Assembly: GCF_003625485.1 (NCBI RefSeq)
Contig: NZ_RAIR01000001.1
Location: 682,001 to 746,000, forward strand
From: Butyrivibrio sp. CB08
GTDB taxonomy: Bacteria > Bacillota > Clostridia > Lachnospirales > Lachnospiraceae
Direction: 5' to 3'
Length of the DNA: 64,000 bases
Each line of letters opens with the position of its first letter. Position 1 is the first letter of the stretch. The notes beneath the pieces were generated by a model. It saw only the letters and a list, made by a program, of their open reading frames with translations. It was not told the origin of the DNA and ran no database searches. The translations under genes were made by a program, and so were the position numbers. Shown piece after piece: positions 24,339 to 33,863 of this stretch.

Positions 24339-26441
24339 ATGGCAACCAAGAAAGAAACTAAGGCTAAGAAAAACTCACTTCTTATAGTTGAGTCACCAAC
24401 CAAGGTTAAGGCTATCAAGAAGTTTTTGGGATCTGGCTATGAAGTAGCAGCCAGCAATGGTCATGTAAGAGATCTTCCCAGAAGTTCAATGGGAATTGAT
24501 ATCGACCACGATTTTGAACCCAAATATATCACTATCAGAGGAAAGGGAGATGTTCTTGCTGAGCTTCGCAGACAGGTCAAGAAGGCTGACAAGGTTTATC
24601 TCGCAACTGACCCGGACCGTGAGGGAGAGGCAATAAGCTGGCACCTTTGCTCTGCGCTTAAGCTCGCAGATGCTGATGCCAAGGTTCAGAGAGTAACCTT
24701 TAACGAGATTACCAAGAATGCAGTCAAGGAAGCTATGAAGCATCCTAGGGACATCGACATGAACCTTGTTGATGCACAGCAGGCAAGGCGTGTTCTTGAC
24801 CGTATGGTAGGTTATGAGATTTCACCTATTCTCTGGTCCAAGATCAAAAGAGGTCTTTCTGCAGGAAGAGTTCAGTCAGTAGCTCTTCGTATCATCGCAG
24901 ACAGAGAGGAAGAGATAGACTCTTTTATCCCTACAGAATACTGGACCCTAGATGTAAACCTTATGCCAGAGGGAGAAAAGAAGCCTCTTGTGGCTCACTA
25001 CTATGGTAAGGGTAATGACAAGAAGGAAATTAGCTCCAAAAAAGAGCTTGAACAGATACTTAAGGACCTTGAAGGTAGCAAGTATGTTGTAAGTGATGTT
25101 AAGAAGGGCGAGAGAAGCAAGAAGGCTCCACTTCCATTTACAACATCAACTCTTCAGCAGGAAGCCAGCAAGGCTCTTAACTTCTCAACTCAGAAGACCA
25201 TGAGAGTTGCTCAGCAGCTCTATGAAGGAATTGAGCTTGGTAAAGAGGGTACAGTTGGTCTTATCACTTACCTCAGAACAGACTCAACAAGAGTATCAGC
25301 GGAGGCAGTAGAAGCTGCCAATGACTATATCTCTAAGAACTTTGGTGATAAGTACCTCGCTGAGGGCGCTGGTGCCAAGAAAAGCGAAGGCAAGATCCAG
25401 GATGCTCACGAAGCTATCCGTCCTACCTATGTTGACAGAACACCTGTAATGGTCAAGGACTTCCTTTCAAGGGATCAGTTCAGACTCTATCAGCTCATCT
25501 GGCGCAGATTTATGGCAAGCCGTATGGCTGCTGCCAAGTATGAGACCACATCAGTTAAGATCGACTGTGGTGAACACAGATTTACAGTAGCTGCCAGCAA
25601 GACTATATTTGATGGATTCTTAAATGTTTACACAGATGAGGACGATCAGATCGAAAAGAACGTAATCATGAAGAATCTTGATACCAAGACCAAGCTTAAA
25701 TTTGACAGCTTTGATTCACAGCAGCACTTTACACAGCCTGCACCTCACTATACTGAGGCTTCTCTTGTGCATGACCTTGAGGCTCTTGGAATAGGCAGAC
25801 CATCTACCTACGCTCCAACAATCTCAACTATCATGGCAAGACACTATATAACCAAAGAGAATAAATCTCTTTACATCACTGAGCTTGGGCAGGCAGTTAA
25901 CAAGATGATGATGGAGGCATTCCCTCAGATAGTAGATGTTAACTTTACTTCCAACATGGAAGCTCTCCTTGACGGAATAGCAGAGGGTGATGTTAAGTGG
26001 AAGACAGTTATCGAGAACTTCTATCCTGACCTTAGTGAGGCTGTTTCTGCAGCGGAAAAAGAGCTTGAGAAGGTTCAGGTTCAGGATGAGGTTACAGATG
26101 AGGTATGTGAACTCTGCGGAAGAAATCTTGTTATCAAATATGGTCCTCATGGTAAGTTCCTTGCTTGCCCAGGTTTCCCTGAGTGCAAGAACACCAAGCC
26201 ATACTTTGAGAAGATTGGTGTTGAATGTCCAAACTGTGGGAAGGATATCGTCCTTAAGAGAACCAAGAAGGGACGTATTTTCTACGGATGCATTGACAAT
26301 CCTAACTGTGACTTTATGTCATGGCAGAGGCCTGTCTCCAAGAAGTGCCCTAAGTGCGGCGGTGTAATGTATGCCAAGAACAACAAGCTTGCCTGTGGCA
26401 ATCCTGAGTGTGGACACGTAGAAGATAAGGTAAAAGAATAA
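24339..26441 (+). CDS. topA: DNA topoisomerase I
   Basis: TopA is a type IA topoisomerase that relaxes negative supercoils. The 700-residue protein has a TOPRIM domain (LLIVESPTKVKAIKKFLG near the N-terminus, with ATDPDREGEA about 88-97) and GLSAGRVQSVALR around 178-190. The active-site Tyr is in GLITYLRTDSTR (about 307-318). C-terminal tetracysteine zinc fingers are visible as CELCG, CPGFPEC, CPNCG and CPKCGG. Length and order are normal. ATG 24339 follows GAAGGGGC. topA-codY-flgB is a common order in Lachnospiraceae. Confidence 0.97.
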   Translation: MATKKETKAKKNSLLIVESPTKVKAIKKFLGSGYEVAASNGHVRDLPRSSMGIDIDHDFEPKYITIRGKGDVLAELRRQVKKADKVYLATDPDREGEAISWHLCSALKLADADAKVQRVTFNEITKNAVKEAMKHPRDIDMNLVDAQQARRVLDRMVGYEISPILWSKIKRGLSAGRVQSVALRIIADREEEIDSFIPTEYWTLDVNLMPEGEKKPLVAHYYGKGNDKKEISSKKELEQILKDLEGSKYVVSDVKKGERSKKAPLPFTTSTLQQEASKALNFSTQKTMRVAQQLYEGIELGKEGTVGLITYLRTDSTRVSAEAVEAANDYISKNFGDKYLAEGAGAKKSEGKIQDAHEAIRPTYVDRTPVMVKDFLSRDQFRLYQLIWRRFMASRMAAAKYETTSVKIDCGEHRFTVAASKTIFDGFLNVYTDEDDQIEKNVIMKNLDTKTKLKFDSFDSQQHFTQPAPHYTEASLVHDLEALGIGRPSTYAPTISTIMARHYITKENKSLYITELGQAVNKMMMEAFPQIVDVNFTSNMEALLDGIAEGDVKWKTVIENFYPDLSEAVSAAEKELEKVQVQDEVTDEVCELCGRNLVIKYGPHGKFLACPGFPECKNTKPYFEKIGVECPNCGKDIVLKRTKKGRIFYGCIDNPNCDFMSWQRPVSKKCPKCGGVMYAKNNKLACGNPECGHVEDKVKE

Positions 26442-26460
26442 ACGTAAAACTAATCATATA

Positions 26461-26475
26461 AATTTTCAGAAATCT
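26461..26475 (+). promoter_or_regulatory. putative CodY-binding box upstream of codY
   Basis: AATTTTCAGAAATCT matches the CodY consensus AATTTTCWGAAAATT at 13 of 15 positions. It lies 20 bp after topA and 155 bp before codY, on the promoter-distal side of a terminator hairpin. Autoregulation of codY is the simplest reading. Confidence 0.5.
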
Positions 26476-26495
26476 TTAGCTTTTTTTCATAATTG

Positions 26496-26529
26496 TAGGC
26501 GCTTTATTGTTTGAAGCGCCTATTTTTTT
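26496..26529 (+). terminator. intrinsic terminator of topA
   Basis: TAGGCGCTT (26496-26504) pairs perfectly with AAGCGCCTA (26514-26522), followed by T7. Confidence 0.93.
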
Positions 26530-26629
26530 ATGATATGATACAAATAGTGTAGTGACATTATTGACGCTTTTTCGTCTATGCAATGATCACTTTGCACGTT
26601 GGGGAAAATACAGAAAAAGGAGAATTCTG

Positions 26630-27409
26630 ATGAGTAGTGTACAACTACTGGATAAGACCCGTAAGATAGGAAAGCTTCTTCACACCAGTAACTCTGGTAA
26701 GGTTGTTTTCAATGACATTTGCAGGGTTCTGTGCGACATTTTATCCTCAAATATGTTTGTTATCAGTAAAAAGGGTAAAGTTCTCGGTATTGGTGAGAGC
26801 AAGGATGTAGAATCCATCAGTAACCTTTTATCCTGCAGCGTTGGATCATTTATCGATCCGATGTTAAATGAGAGGCTTCTGACAATTCTTTCAACCAAGG
26901 AGAACGTAAACCTGGAGACCCTTGGATTCGAGGGAATAGACTCTTCCAAGTTCCAGGCTATAATTACTCCGATCGAGATAGCGGGAGAGAGACTTGGAAC
27001 ACTGTTCATCTATAAGACAGACAAGCCTTATGATATTGATGACATCATTCTGTGTGAATATGGAACAACAGTTGTTGGTCTTGAGATGCTAAGGGCTGTA
27101 AATGAAGAGAACGCTGAGGAGAGCAGGAAGCTTGCCGTTGTTAAATCAGCTATCGGAACTCTTTCTTTCTCTGAGATGCAGGCTATCATCCATATATTCG
27201 ATGAGCTCGATGGAATGGAAGGAGTGCTGGTTGCCAGCAAGATCGCCGACAGGGTAGGAATTACAAGAAGTGTTATCGTAAATGCTCTTAGGAAATTTGA
27301 AAGCGCTGGCGTCATTGAATCAAGATCCTCCGGAATGAAGGGTACATACATCAAGGTTACAAATGACGTGGTATTTGGAGAGATCAAAAAGCTAAAGCAG
27401 GAAATATAA
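26630..27409 (+). CDS. codY: GTP-sensing transcriptional pleiotropic regulator CodY
   Basis: CodY binds branched-chain amino acids and GTP and represses genes for nutrient use. The 259-residue protein has the N-terminal GAF-type ligand domain (about 1-155, beginning LLDKTRKIGKLLHTSN) and a C-terminal winged helix with ASKIADRVGITRSVIVNALR (about 203-222), the DNA-reading helix region of the family. ATG 26630 with AAAGGAG 8 bp upstream gives the normal family N-terminus, while the open frame extends 26 codons further without a ribosome site. It sits directly before the flagellar cluster, which CodY controls in some Firmicutes, but no clear box was found before flgB. Confidence 0.95.
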   Translation: MSSVQLLDKTRKIGKLLHTSNSGKVVFNDICRVLCDILSSNMFVISKKGKVLGIGESKDVESISNLLSCSVGSFIDPMLNERLLTILSTKENVNLETLGFEGIDSSKFQAIITPIEIAGERLGTLFIYKTDKPYDIDDIILCEYGTTVVGLEMLRAVNEENAEESRKLAVVKSAIGTLSFSEMQAIIHIFDELDGMEGVLVASKIADRVGITRSVIVNALRKFESAGVIESRSSGMKGTYIKVTNDVVFGEIKKLKQEI

Positions 27410-27420
27410 TTTGCCGATGT
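27393..27420 (+). promoter_or_regulatory. SigD-like promoter candidate at the end of codY
   Basis: TAAA (27393-27396), a 16-bp spacer and GCCGATGT (27413-27420) differ from the SigD consensus TAAA-N14-16-GCCGATAT at one position. A terminator 44 bp downstream would stop its transcript before flgB, so relevance is doubtful. Confidence 0.25.
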
Positions 27421-27463
27421 ATATTGTATAAACAATAACAGCGACATGGATGTGAATCATGAT

Positions 27464-27506
27464 GAAAGGATTTATCAATATTTGGTAAATCCTTTCTTTG
27501 TTTTTT
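27464..27506 (+). terminator. intrinsic terminator of codY
   Basis: GAAAGGATTTA (27464-27474) pairs perfectly with TAAATCCTTTC (27486-27496), followed by TTTGTTTTTT. Confidence 0.9.
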
Positions 27507-27527
27507 ACATAGATTTTGTAGGATGGA

Positions 27528-27557
27528 TTACAAAAAGCACAATATAAAGTATATTAT
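27528..27557 (+). promoter_or_regulatory. probable promoter of the flgB operon
   Basis: TTACAA (27528-27533) with TATATT (27550-27555) at 16 bp, or the overlapping TATTAT (27552-27557) at 18 bp. It lies 60-70 bp before the flgB start codon, after the codY terminator. The remaining sequence is AT-rich without a further recognisable site. Confidence 0.45.
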
Positions 27558-27617
27558 GCTTGTAATTTACATAAAAAAATTTTATTATTAAATAGAATAA
27601 TAAGGAGGAGTGGGTCT

Positions 27618-28013
27618 GTGATTAATAGCAATGTATTTGATTACATCAATGTCCTGGACAAGGCTGCTGACGCTGCTTGGACTAGAAACGAGATAATTGC
27701 CAATAACATTGCCAATGTTGACACACCAGGCTATAAGAGGCAGGATCTCAATTTTGAGGATGAGCTTGAGAGAGCTCTTGGACACAACAAGTACAAGACT
27801 ATGGATGCCAAGGTAGCTAACCTCAAGAACAAGCACCTGGAGGCAAGAGTAGTTAATGACTATTCGGGATTTTCCTACAGGACTGACAAAAACAATGTTG
27901 ATATCGATACAGAAAACGTTATGCTTGCTGCAAACCAGCTCAAGTATCAGGGACTAATGTCTTCACTTAAGAGTGAATTCTCAAACCTTTCATTGGTTAC
28001 AAGGTCATCATAA
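27618..28013 (+). CDS. flgB: flagellar basal-body rod protein FlgB
   Basis: FlgB is a proximal rod protein exported by the flagellar type III system. The 131-residue protein has the rod-family N-terminal motif EIIANNIANVDTPGYKRQDL (about residues 25-44; ANNIANVDTPGYK is the signature) and a C-terminal heptad-like helix with AANQLKYQGL. Start GTG 27618 follows AAGGAGG at 27602-27608. It is the first gene of flagellar block A. Length is normal. Confidence 0.96.
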   Translation: MINSNVFDYINVLDKAADAAWTRNEIIANNIANVDTPGYKRQDLNFEDELERALGHNKYKTMDAKVANLKNKHLEARVVNDYSGFSYRTDKNNVDIDTENVMLAANQLKYQGLMSSLKSEFSNLSLVTRSS

Positions 28014-28026
28014 CGGGAGGTGCTAG

Positions 28027-28473
28027 ATGAGCATATTCGATTCCTTTAATATCAATTCTTCAGGTATGACTGCCCAGAGATTTCGTATGGACATCATCTC
28101 TGAAAATATTGCCAACGCCAATACCACAAGGACTTCAGAAGGAACTCCTTATGTCAGAAAGGTAGTTACTTTTGCTGAAAAAGGAACACAGACTCCGTTT
28201 TCAAGGATTCTCAATGAGAAGCTTGATCATTATTCAGGAAGAGGTGTTAAGGTTTCAACTGTTCAGGATGATACCTGGACTCAGATGAATATAGTTTACG
28301 ACCCATCTCATCCAGATGCTGATGAATATGGATATGTTACTTATCCTAATGTCAACACTGTAACCGAGATGACAAACCTCATAGATGCCAGCAGGTCCTA
28401 TGAGGCTAATGTCACTGCCTTTAATGCCAGCAAGAATCTTGCATCAAGGGGACTTGACCTTGGCCAGGGCTGA
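28027..28473 (+). CDS. flgC: flagellar basal-body rod protein FlgC
   Basis: FlgC is a rod protein. The 148-residue product has ENIANANTTRTSEGTPYVRK (about residues 26-45) and a C-terminal MTNLIDASRSYEANVTAFNA segment typical of FlgC. ATG 28027 follows GGGAGGTG. It lies 13 bp after flgB and 45 bp before fliE. Length is normal. Confidence 0.96.
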   Translation: MSIFDSFNINSSGMTAQRFRMDIISENIANANTTRTSEGTPYVRKVVTFAEKGTQTPFSRILNEKLDHYSGRGVKVSTVQDDTWTQMNIVYDPSHPDADEYGYVTYPNVNTVTEMTNLIDASRSYEANVTAFNASKNLASRGLDLGQG

Positions 28474-28518
28474 CGTTTAATAGATAGTTTTGCAATATAA
28501 CCTTTGGGGAGGATTATT

Positions 28519-28863
28519 ATGGCATCTCTTGATATTTCTCAGCTTAGAAATGTTAGTAGTGATGTAATAAGACATGCTGAAAAGACAAACAGCAGAGTTT
28601 ACAATGTTCTTGGCGATGACCAGGTTGGTAACGACCAGTCATTTAAGAGTATTTTCAGTGCAGTAGTGGACAATATCTCAACCACTAATGCATATCTGTC
28701 AGATGCAGAGAATGAAGAGATCAAATGGTCACTGGGGCTGACTGATAATACACATGATCTGTCCATTGCTCTTCAGAAGGCAAGCACGACCCTGCAGTAT
28801 ACAGTAGCTATAAGGGATAAGGCGCTTGCTGCTTATAGAGAACTGACTCAGATGCAGATCTGA
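28519..28863 (+). CDS. fliE: flagellar hook-basal body protein FliE
   Basis: FliE joins the MS ring to the rod. The 114-residue protein is mostly helical, with the conserved C-terminal part DLSIALQKASTTLQYTVAIR and AYRELTQMQI. ATG 28519 is preceded by GGGGAGGA at 28506-28513 with 5 bp spacing; an in-frame TTG at 28504 overlaps that site and is rejected. The order flgB-flgC-fliE-fliF is standard. Confidence 0.93.
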   Translation: MASLDISQLRNVSSDVIRHAEKTNSRVYNVLGDDQVGNDQSFKSIFSAVVDNISTTNAYLSDAENEEIKWSLGLTDNTHDLSIALQKASTTLQYTVAIRDKALAAYRELTQMQI

Positions 28864-28911
28864 TTTGGTATTAAGTTTTAGTGTGTTTTGCAATAGAGGG
28901 GAGGGAGAGAT

Positions 28912-30531
28912 ATGCCAGAAAGATTTAGGGCTATTTGGCAGAAGATTCTCGACTGGTGGAACGCTTTTACAGCCAGGCAGAAAACCTTGATAATAGGTGC
29001 CAGCACGGTTGTACTGCTTACCATCATTATTTTGGTGTCTGTATTAAATCAGCCACAATACGTGACTTTAGTAAATGCTAATTCTACCAAGGAGGCGTCC
29101 GAGATCAAGGAGCTCCTTGATTCAAATTCAGTTAATTACAAAATGTCAGACGATGGATTGGAGTTCAAGGTCCTTAAAAAGGATCAGGGTGATGCCAGTC
29201 TTCTTTTGGGTGCTAATGACATCCAGTCTTATGCTTACAGCATCGACAATGTAACCAATGGCAGTTTTTCAACAACTGAATCAGACAAGCAAAAGAAATA
29301 TGTGCTGTATTTAGAGAGCAGACTTGAGCAGGACTTTATTTCCAAGTTCGATGCCATTAAGTCAGCCAATGTACAGCTCAATATCCCTGACAATGACGGA
29401 ACACTTATTGGCAATCAGGAAGAAGCTTCTGCATGGATTCTTTTGCAACTTAGTGAAGGCGGCAAGTTTGACGAGGAAAATGCTGCTTTCCTTGCTAAGG
29501 CAGTTGCAGTAGCTGTGGGTAATGAAAACACTGACAATATAGTTATTCTTGATACGGAAGGCAACATGCTCTTTTCTGGAGGAGAAGATACAACAACTTC
29601 AGGTCTTGCATCAACACAGCTTTCTGTTAAAGCCAAGGCTGAGCAGCTTGTTAAGTCAGAGGTCAAGAAGGTTTTACTTGGAACCAAGCTCTATGACAAC
29701 ATTGAGGTTGCAAGTAACCTGGTAATGGACTTCTCTAAAAAAGAAGTTACAGATCATCAGTATACTCCAGCAGAAGACCAGACACAGGGTGTTCTTAGCC
29801 ATGAGGATACTTATAATGCTGAGAACGTAAACGGTATCAGCGGAATACCTGGAACAGATTCCAATGCTGATGATGAGACCACTTATGTAACTCTCGACAA
29901 TACAAACTCCACATCAACCATTACTGAGGAGTCAAGGGACTATCTTCCAAATGAGAAGATCACCACAGAGTCCAGCGTACCTGGTGCCATCAAGTACAAT
30001 GAGTCTTCAATTTCAGTTACAGCTATCAACTATCAGGTTATGAAGCAGGAAGACTATAAGCCTGATGATCACGACGGAGCTACATGGGAAGAGTTTAAGG
30101 CTGGAAACACACAGCCAATAGTACTTGAAGTTCCTGAAGAGATGATAAATGTTGTCTCCAAGGCTACTGGTATCAAGGCTGAAAACGTAGCCATGGCAGC
30201 ATATACCGAATATGTATTCTTTGACAGAACTGGTGCTAACATCACCGTTACAGATATTCTTCAGATCGTTCTTATCCTTGTTATTCTTGGACTTCTTGCA
30301 TTCATTATTCTCAGGAGCATGTGGACATCCAAGAAGACAGAGGAAGAACAAGAACAGCCAGAACAGCTTTCTGTTGAACAGCTCCTTGAATCTCAGCCTG
30401 AGGAAGTTCTTTCAGATATTGAGATGGATCAGGGATCTGAGACAAAGAGACTTATTGAGAAGTTCGTAGATGAGAATCCGGAAGCAGCAGCTACGCTTCT
30501 TAGGAACTGGCTCAATGAGGACTATGGCTAA
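28912..30531 (+). CDS. fliF: flagellar MS-ring protein FliF
   Basis: FliF forms the membrane ring on which the flagellum is built. The 539-residue protein has an N-terminal membrane helix (about 27-47) and YscJ-like ring-building motifs after it (YVTLVNANSTKEASEIKELL; RLEQDFISKFDAIKSANVQL). The acidic and Ser/Thr-rich central region lies around 300-350. A second helix lies at about 447-467 and a cytoplasmic C-terminus ends in the FliG-binding segment (VDENPEAAATLLRNWLNED). It is 48 bp after fliE and 37 bp before fliG. Confidence 0.96.
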   Translation: MPERFRAIWQKILDWWNAFTARQKTLIIGASTVVLLTIIILVSVLNQPQYVTLVNANSTKEASEIKELLDSNSVNYKMSDDGLEFKVLKKDQGDASLLLGANDIQSYAYSIDNVTNGSFSTTESDKQKKYVLYLESRLEQDFISKFDAIKSANVQLNIPDNDGTLIGNQEEASAWILLQLSEGGKFDEENAAFLAKAVAVAVGNENTDNIVILDTEGNMLFSGGEDTTTSGLASTQLSVKAKAEQLVKSEVKKVLLGTKLYDNIEVASNLVMDFSKKEVTDHQYTPAEDQTQGVLSHEDTYNAENVNGISGIPGTDSNADDETTYVTLDNTNSTSTITEESRDYLPNEKITTESSVPGAIKYNESSISVTAINYQVMKQEDYKPDDHDGATWEEFKAGNTQPIVLEVPEEMINVVSKATGIKAENVAMAAYTEYVFFDRTGANITVTDILQIVLILVILGLLAFIILRSMWTSKKTEEEQEQPEQLSVEQLLESQPEEVLSDIEMDQGSETKRLIEKFVDENPEAAATLLRNWLNEDYG

Positions 30532-30568
30532 TTATTTGATTTACTAAAGGTTTTGCGAGGGAACAGTT

Positions 30569-31609
30569 ATGATGGACGTAGAAATGGGGGGTGGACCAAA
30601 TCCCTTAATCGCCGATTTTACGGGGACTCAAAAAGCAGCGATTCTTCTTATCGCCCTAGGGCCGGAAAAATCATCTGCCATATTTAAGCACCTTAAGGAA
30701 GAGGAGATCGAGGAGCTTACACTGGAAATAGCTAACACTAGAAGTGTCACTTCCCAGATCAAGGAAGCGGTACTTCAGGAGTTCTATGGGGTATGCCTTG
30801 CTCAGCAGTACATTGCTGAAGGTGGTATCACCTATGCTAAAGAGCTTCTTGAAAAAGCCCTTGGTGAAGATAAGGCTCTTGATGTTATCAGTAAGCTTAC
30901 TGCTTCACTGCAGGTTAAGCCTTTTGAGTTTATCCGCAAAACTGAGCCATCACAGATCCTCACCTTCATTCAGGATGAGCATCCTCAGACTATTGCCCTC
31001 ATTCTTTCATACATGTCTGCTTCCCAGAGTGCTATGATCCTTTCAGCTCTGGCACCTGACAGACAGGCTGATGTTGCTAAGCGTATTGCTTCCATGGACA
31101 GAACAAGTCCGGATACGATCAAAGAGGTAGAAAAGGTATTGGAATCCAAGTTGTCATCTCTTGTAAACCAGGATTACACAATCATCGGTGGTGTAGATGC
31201 AGTAGTAGAGATCCTCAATACTGTAGACCGTGCCACAGAGAAACATATCATGGAGACTCTGGAAATCGAAGAGCCAGAGCTTGCAGACGAGATCAGAAAG
31301 AAGATGTTCGTATTCGAAGATATCCTTCTTCTGGACGACAGATCTATTCAGAGAGTGCTGCGTGAGGTTGAGAACTCAGACCTTGCTCTTGCATGTAAGA
31401 GTGCTACTGAACAGGTTCAGACAGCAATCTTCAACAACCTCTCCAAGCGTCTTGCTGCTATGATCAAGGAAGATATGGACTTCATGGGCCCTGTGCGTAT
31501 GAAGGACGTTGAAGAAGCTCAGCAGAAGATTGTTAACGTAATCAGAAAGCTTGAGGATTCTGGCGAAATCGTAATCTCCAGAGGTGGAGGTGATGAGTTA
31601 GTTGTCTAA
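30569..31609 (+). CDS. fliG: flagellar motor switch protein FliG
   Basis: FliG couples the stator to the rotor. The 346-residue protein has an N-terminal FliF-binding domain (GTQKAAILLIALGPEKSSAIFKHL), a middle domain with EHPQTIALILSYM (about 135-147; consensus EHPQT.A.ILS) and a C-terminal torque domain with FEDILLLDDRSIQRVLREV, containing the charged residues that meet MotA. Length is normal. Its last 8 bp overlap fliH. Confidence 0.97.
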   Translation: MMDVEMGGGPNPLIADFTGTQKAAILLIALGPEKSSAIFKHLKEEEIEELTLEIANTRSVTSQIKEAVLQEFYGVCLAQQYIAEGGITYAKELLEKALGEDKALDVISKLTASLQVKPFEFIRKTEPSQILTFIQDEHPQTIALILSYMSASQSAMILSALAPDRQADVAKRIASMDRTSPDTIKEVEKVLESKLSSLVNQDYTIIGGVDAVVEILNTVDRATEKHIMETLEIEEPELADEIRKKMFVFEDILLLDDRSIQRVLREVENSDLALACKSATEQVQTAIFNNLSKRLAAMIKEDMDFMGPVRMKDVEEAQQKIVNVIRKLEDSGEIVISRGGGDELVV

Positions 31610-32477
31610 TTTGTTTAAAGCAGGTTACGTCACTTTCGATTCTACTGAAACTAGGATCATTGATAACAACGACCTGGCTAATAGAAAAATAGAAGCCTTT
31701 CAGGAACAGGAACTAAAAAGGCAGAGAACCCAGATGGTACAGGATGATGCATATCCTGATATGGAGATGGGTGAGGACTTTATTCCTGGTATTGAAATGG
31801 AGCAGCTTTCTCAACTTACAGAGGATCAGAGCATGCTGGAATCAGTTCCTGATCCTCAGTTTGATATGGAAGCGATGCAGGCTGAGATGGACCTTAAGAT
31901 CCAGCAGGCCCAGGAGCAGGCTGACATGATCCTTCAGAGTGCCCAGCAACAGGCTGAAGCCATCAGGAATGAAGCCATGGAGCAGGGACATAGGGAAGGA
32001 TATGAAGCTGGCTATCAGGAAGGCGTAGCAGCTGCCCAGGCCCTCAAGGATGAATTTGAGCAGCAAAGAGGAGATCTGGAAAAAGAGTATCAGCAGATCG
32101 TTGATGAGCTTGAACCTGAGATGGTTGATGTTCTTACTCAGATCTATGAACACGTGTTTAACATTGAGCTTAGAGAAGATAAGGGTATTATCCTTCATCT
32201 TCTTAAGACTACTCTATCAAGAATAGAGCCTGGAAAAGACCTTATTGTCCACGTTTCATCAGATGACTACGACGATATCATGGATGAGAGGGAAACTCTC
32301 AATGCATGTATTACATCTCCAAATACCACAATGGAGATCATAGAAGATCCTCTTCTTAGAGAGAATGAATGCATGATTGAGTCTGACAGTGGCGTATTTG
32401 ACTGCAGCCTCGGTGTGGAACTGTCAGAGATCTCAAGGAAATTAAAGCTCCTGTCCTTTGACAGAAACAGAAGATAA
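31602..32477 (+). CDS. fliH: flagellar assembly protein FliH
   Basis: FliH binds the FliI ATPase and regulates it at the export gate. The 291-residue protein has a Gln/Glu/Met-rich coiled coil (about 80-180, with MILQSAQQQAEAIRNEAMEQ and the GxxxG-like GHREGYEAGYQEGVAAA) and a C-terminal FliH/V-ATPase E-like domain (from about 185). TTG 31602 is the only plausible start, being the first in-frame start codon after the stop at 31599; AGGTGGAGGTGA lies just upstream. The gene overlaps fliG by 8 bp. Confidence 0.9.
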   Translation: MSNLFKAGYVTFDSTETRIIDNNDLANRKIEAFQEQELKRQRTQMVQDDAYPDMEMGEDFIPGIEMEQLSQLTEDQSMLESVPDPQFDMEAMQAEMDLKIQQAQEQADMILQSAQQQAEAIRNEAMEQGHREGYEAGYQEGVAAAQALKDEFEQQRGDLEKEYQQIVDELEPEMVDVLTQIYEHVFNIELREDKGIILHLLKTTLSRIEPGKDLIVHVSSDDYDDIMDERETLNACITSPNTTMEIIEDPLLRENECMIESDSGVFDCSLGVELSEISRKLKLLSFDRNRR

Positions 32478-32491
32478 GTTGGTGTTTGCCT

Positions 32492-33850
32492 ATGCTGGTT
32501 TCATCAGTTGATCTATCTAAATATAAGAAAATGCAGAATGCACCATTTTACCGCACAAGAGGTAAAGTGGTTAATGTCATAGGCCTTACCATTGAATCTG
32601 CTGGACCAGATGCCAAACTTGGTGATATCTGTCTTATCTATCCCAAGAAAAAAGACAACGAGTCTGCATCTAACCATGTGGTTAAGCCATCAATGGCAGA
32701 GGTGGTTGGATTTAAGGATGGTCATGTACAGCTGATGCCCTATGAAAACACCAGTGGCATTGGCAATGGCAGTATTGTAGAAAATACCGACTCACCACTT
32801 CGTGTTAACGTTGGTGAGGGACTTCTTGGCAAGACTCTTGATGGTCTTGGAAGAATCGATGGTACCAACTATGGTCAGGGTACTGTTCTGGAGGGCGGTA
32901 TTGCATACTCGGTTGAGAACCAGCCCCCGGATCCTATGACAAGAGATCCTATTTCAGAGGTCCTTTCACTTGGAGTTAAGGCTGTTGATGGTCTTCTTAC
33001 AGTTGGTAAGGGACAGCGTATTGGTATCTTTGCTGGTTCTGGTGTTGGTAAGTCTACACTTCTTGGCATGTTTGCAAGAAACACTCAGGCGGACATAAAT
33101 GTCATAGCTCTTATCGGAGAGCGTGGCAGAGAGGTTCGTGAATTCATAGAAAGAGACCTTGGCGAGGAGGGTATGCAGAGATCGATTGTAGTCTGTGCAA
33201 CCTCAGATAAACCTGCTCTTGAAAGACTTAAGGCTGCCAAGACTGCGACTTCCATTGCAGAGTACTTCAGGGATAAAGGAAAAGATGTCCTTCTTATGAT
33301 GGATTCTCTTACCCGTTTTTCAATGGCTCAAAGAGAGATCGGACTTGCATCAGGAGAGCCGCCTGTATCAAGAGGATATCCTCCGTCAGTATATGCGGAG
33401 ATGCCAAAACTTCTTGAGAGAGCCGGTAAATCCAGAAAAGGCTCCATAACTGGTCTTTACACCGTCCTTGTAGATGGTGATGACATGAATGAGCCTATCA
33501 CCGATACCGCCAGAGGTATCCTTGATGGCCATATAGTACTTAACAGAAAGCTTGCGCAAAAGAATCACTACCCGGCGATAGACGTTCTGGCCAGCATCTC
33601 AAGATGTATGTCTGCCATAGCAGATCCTGAGCACAAGAAGGCTGCGGGCAAGCTTAAAAACGTACTTGCCACTTATAACGACGCAGAGGATCTTATCAAT
33701 ATCGGCGCATACAGAAACGGCGCCAATAAGAATATTGACTATGCGATATCCAAGATAGAGATGGTCAACAATTTCCTTATGCAGGAGACAGATGAGAAGT
33801 TCTCATTTGAAGAGATAAGATCGCAGCTTCTAAATATGTTTGCGGAATAA
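32492..33850 (+). CDS. fliI: flagellum-specific ATP synthase/export ATPase FliI
   Basis: FliI is the hexameric type III export ATPase. The 452-residue protein has Walker A IFAGSGVGKSTLL (about residues 177-189), the family motif IALIGERGREVREF, the DVLLMMDSLTRFSMAQREIG Walker B region and the C-terminal helical domain. TTG at 32486 lies two codons upstream of the chosen ATG 32492; GGTG at 32481 fits the ATG better. It is followed after 13 bp by fliJ. Confidence 0.96.
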   Translation: MLVSSVDLSKYKKMQNAPFYRTRGKVVNVIGLTIESAGPDAKLGDICLIYPKKKDNESASNHVVKPSMAEVVGFKDGHVQLMPYENTSGIGNGSIVENTDSPLRVNVGEGLLGKTLDGLGRIDGTNYGQGTVLEGGIAYSVENQPPDPMTRDPISEVLSLGVKAVDGLLTVGKGQRIGIFAGSGVGKSTLLGMFARNTQADINVIALIGERGREVREFIERDLGEEGMQRSIVVCATSDKPALERLKAAKTATSIAEYFRDKGKDVLLMMDSLTRFSMAQREIGLASGEPPVSRGYPPSVYAEMPKLLERAGKSRKGSITGLYTVLVDGDDMNEPITDTARGILDGHIVLNRKLAQKNHYPAIDVLASISRCMSAIADPEHKKAAGKLKNVLATYNDAEDLINIGAYRNGANKNIDYAISKIEMVNNFLMQETDEKFSFEEIRSQLLNMFAE

Positions 33851-33863
33851 GAGAAGTTAACTT

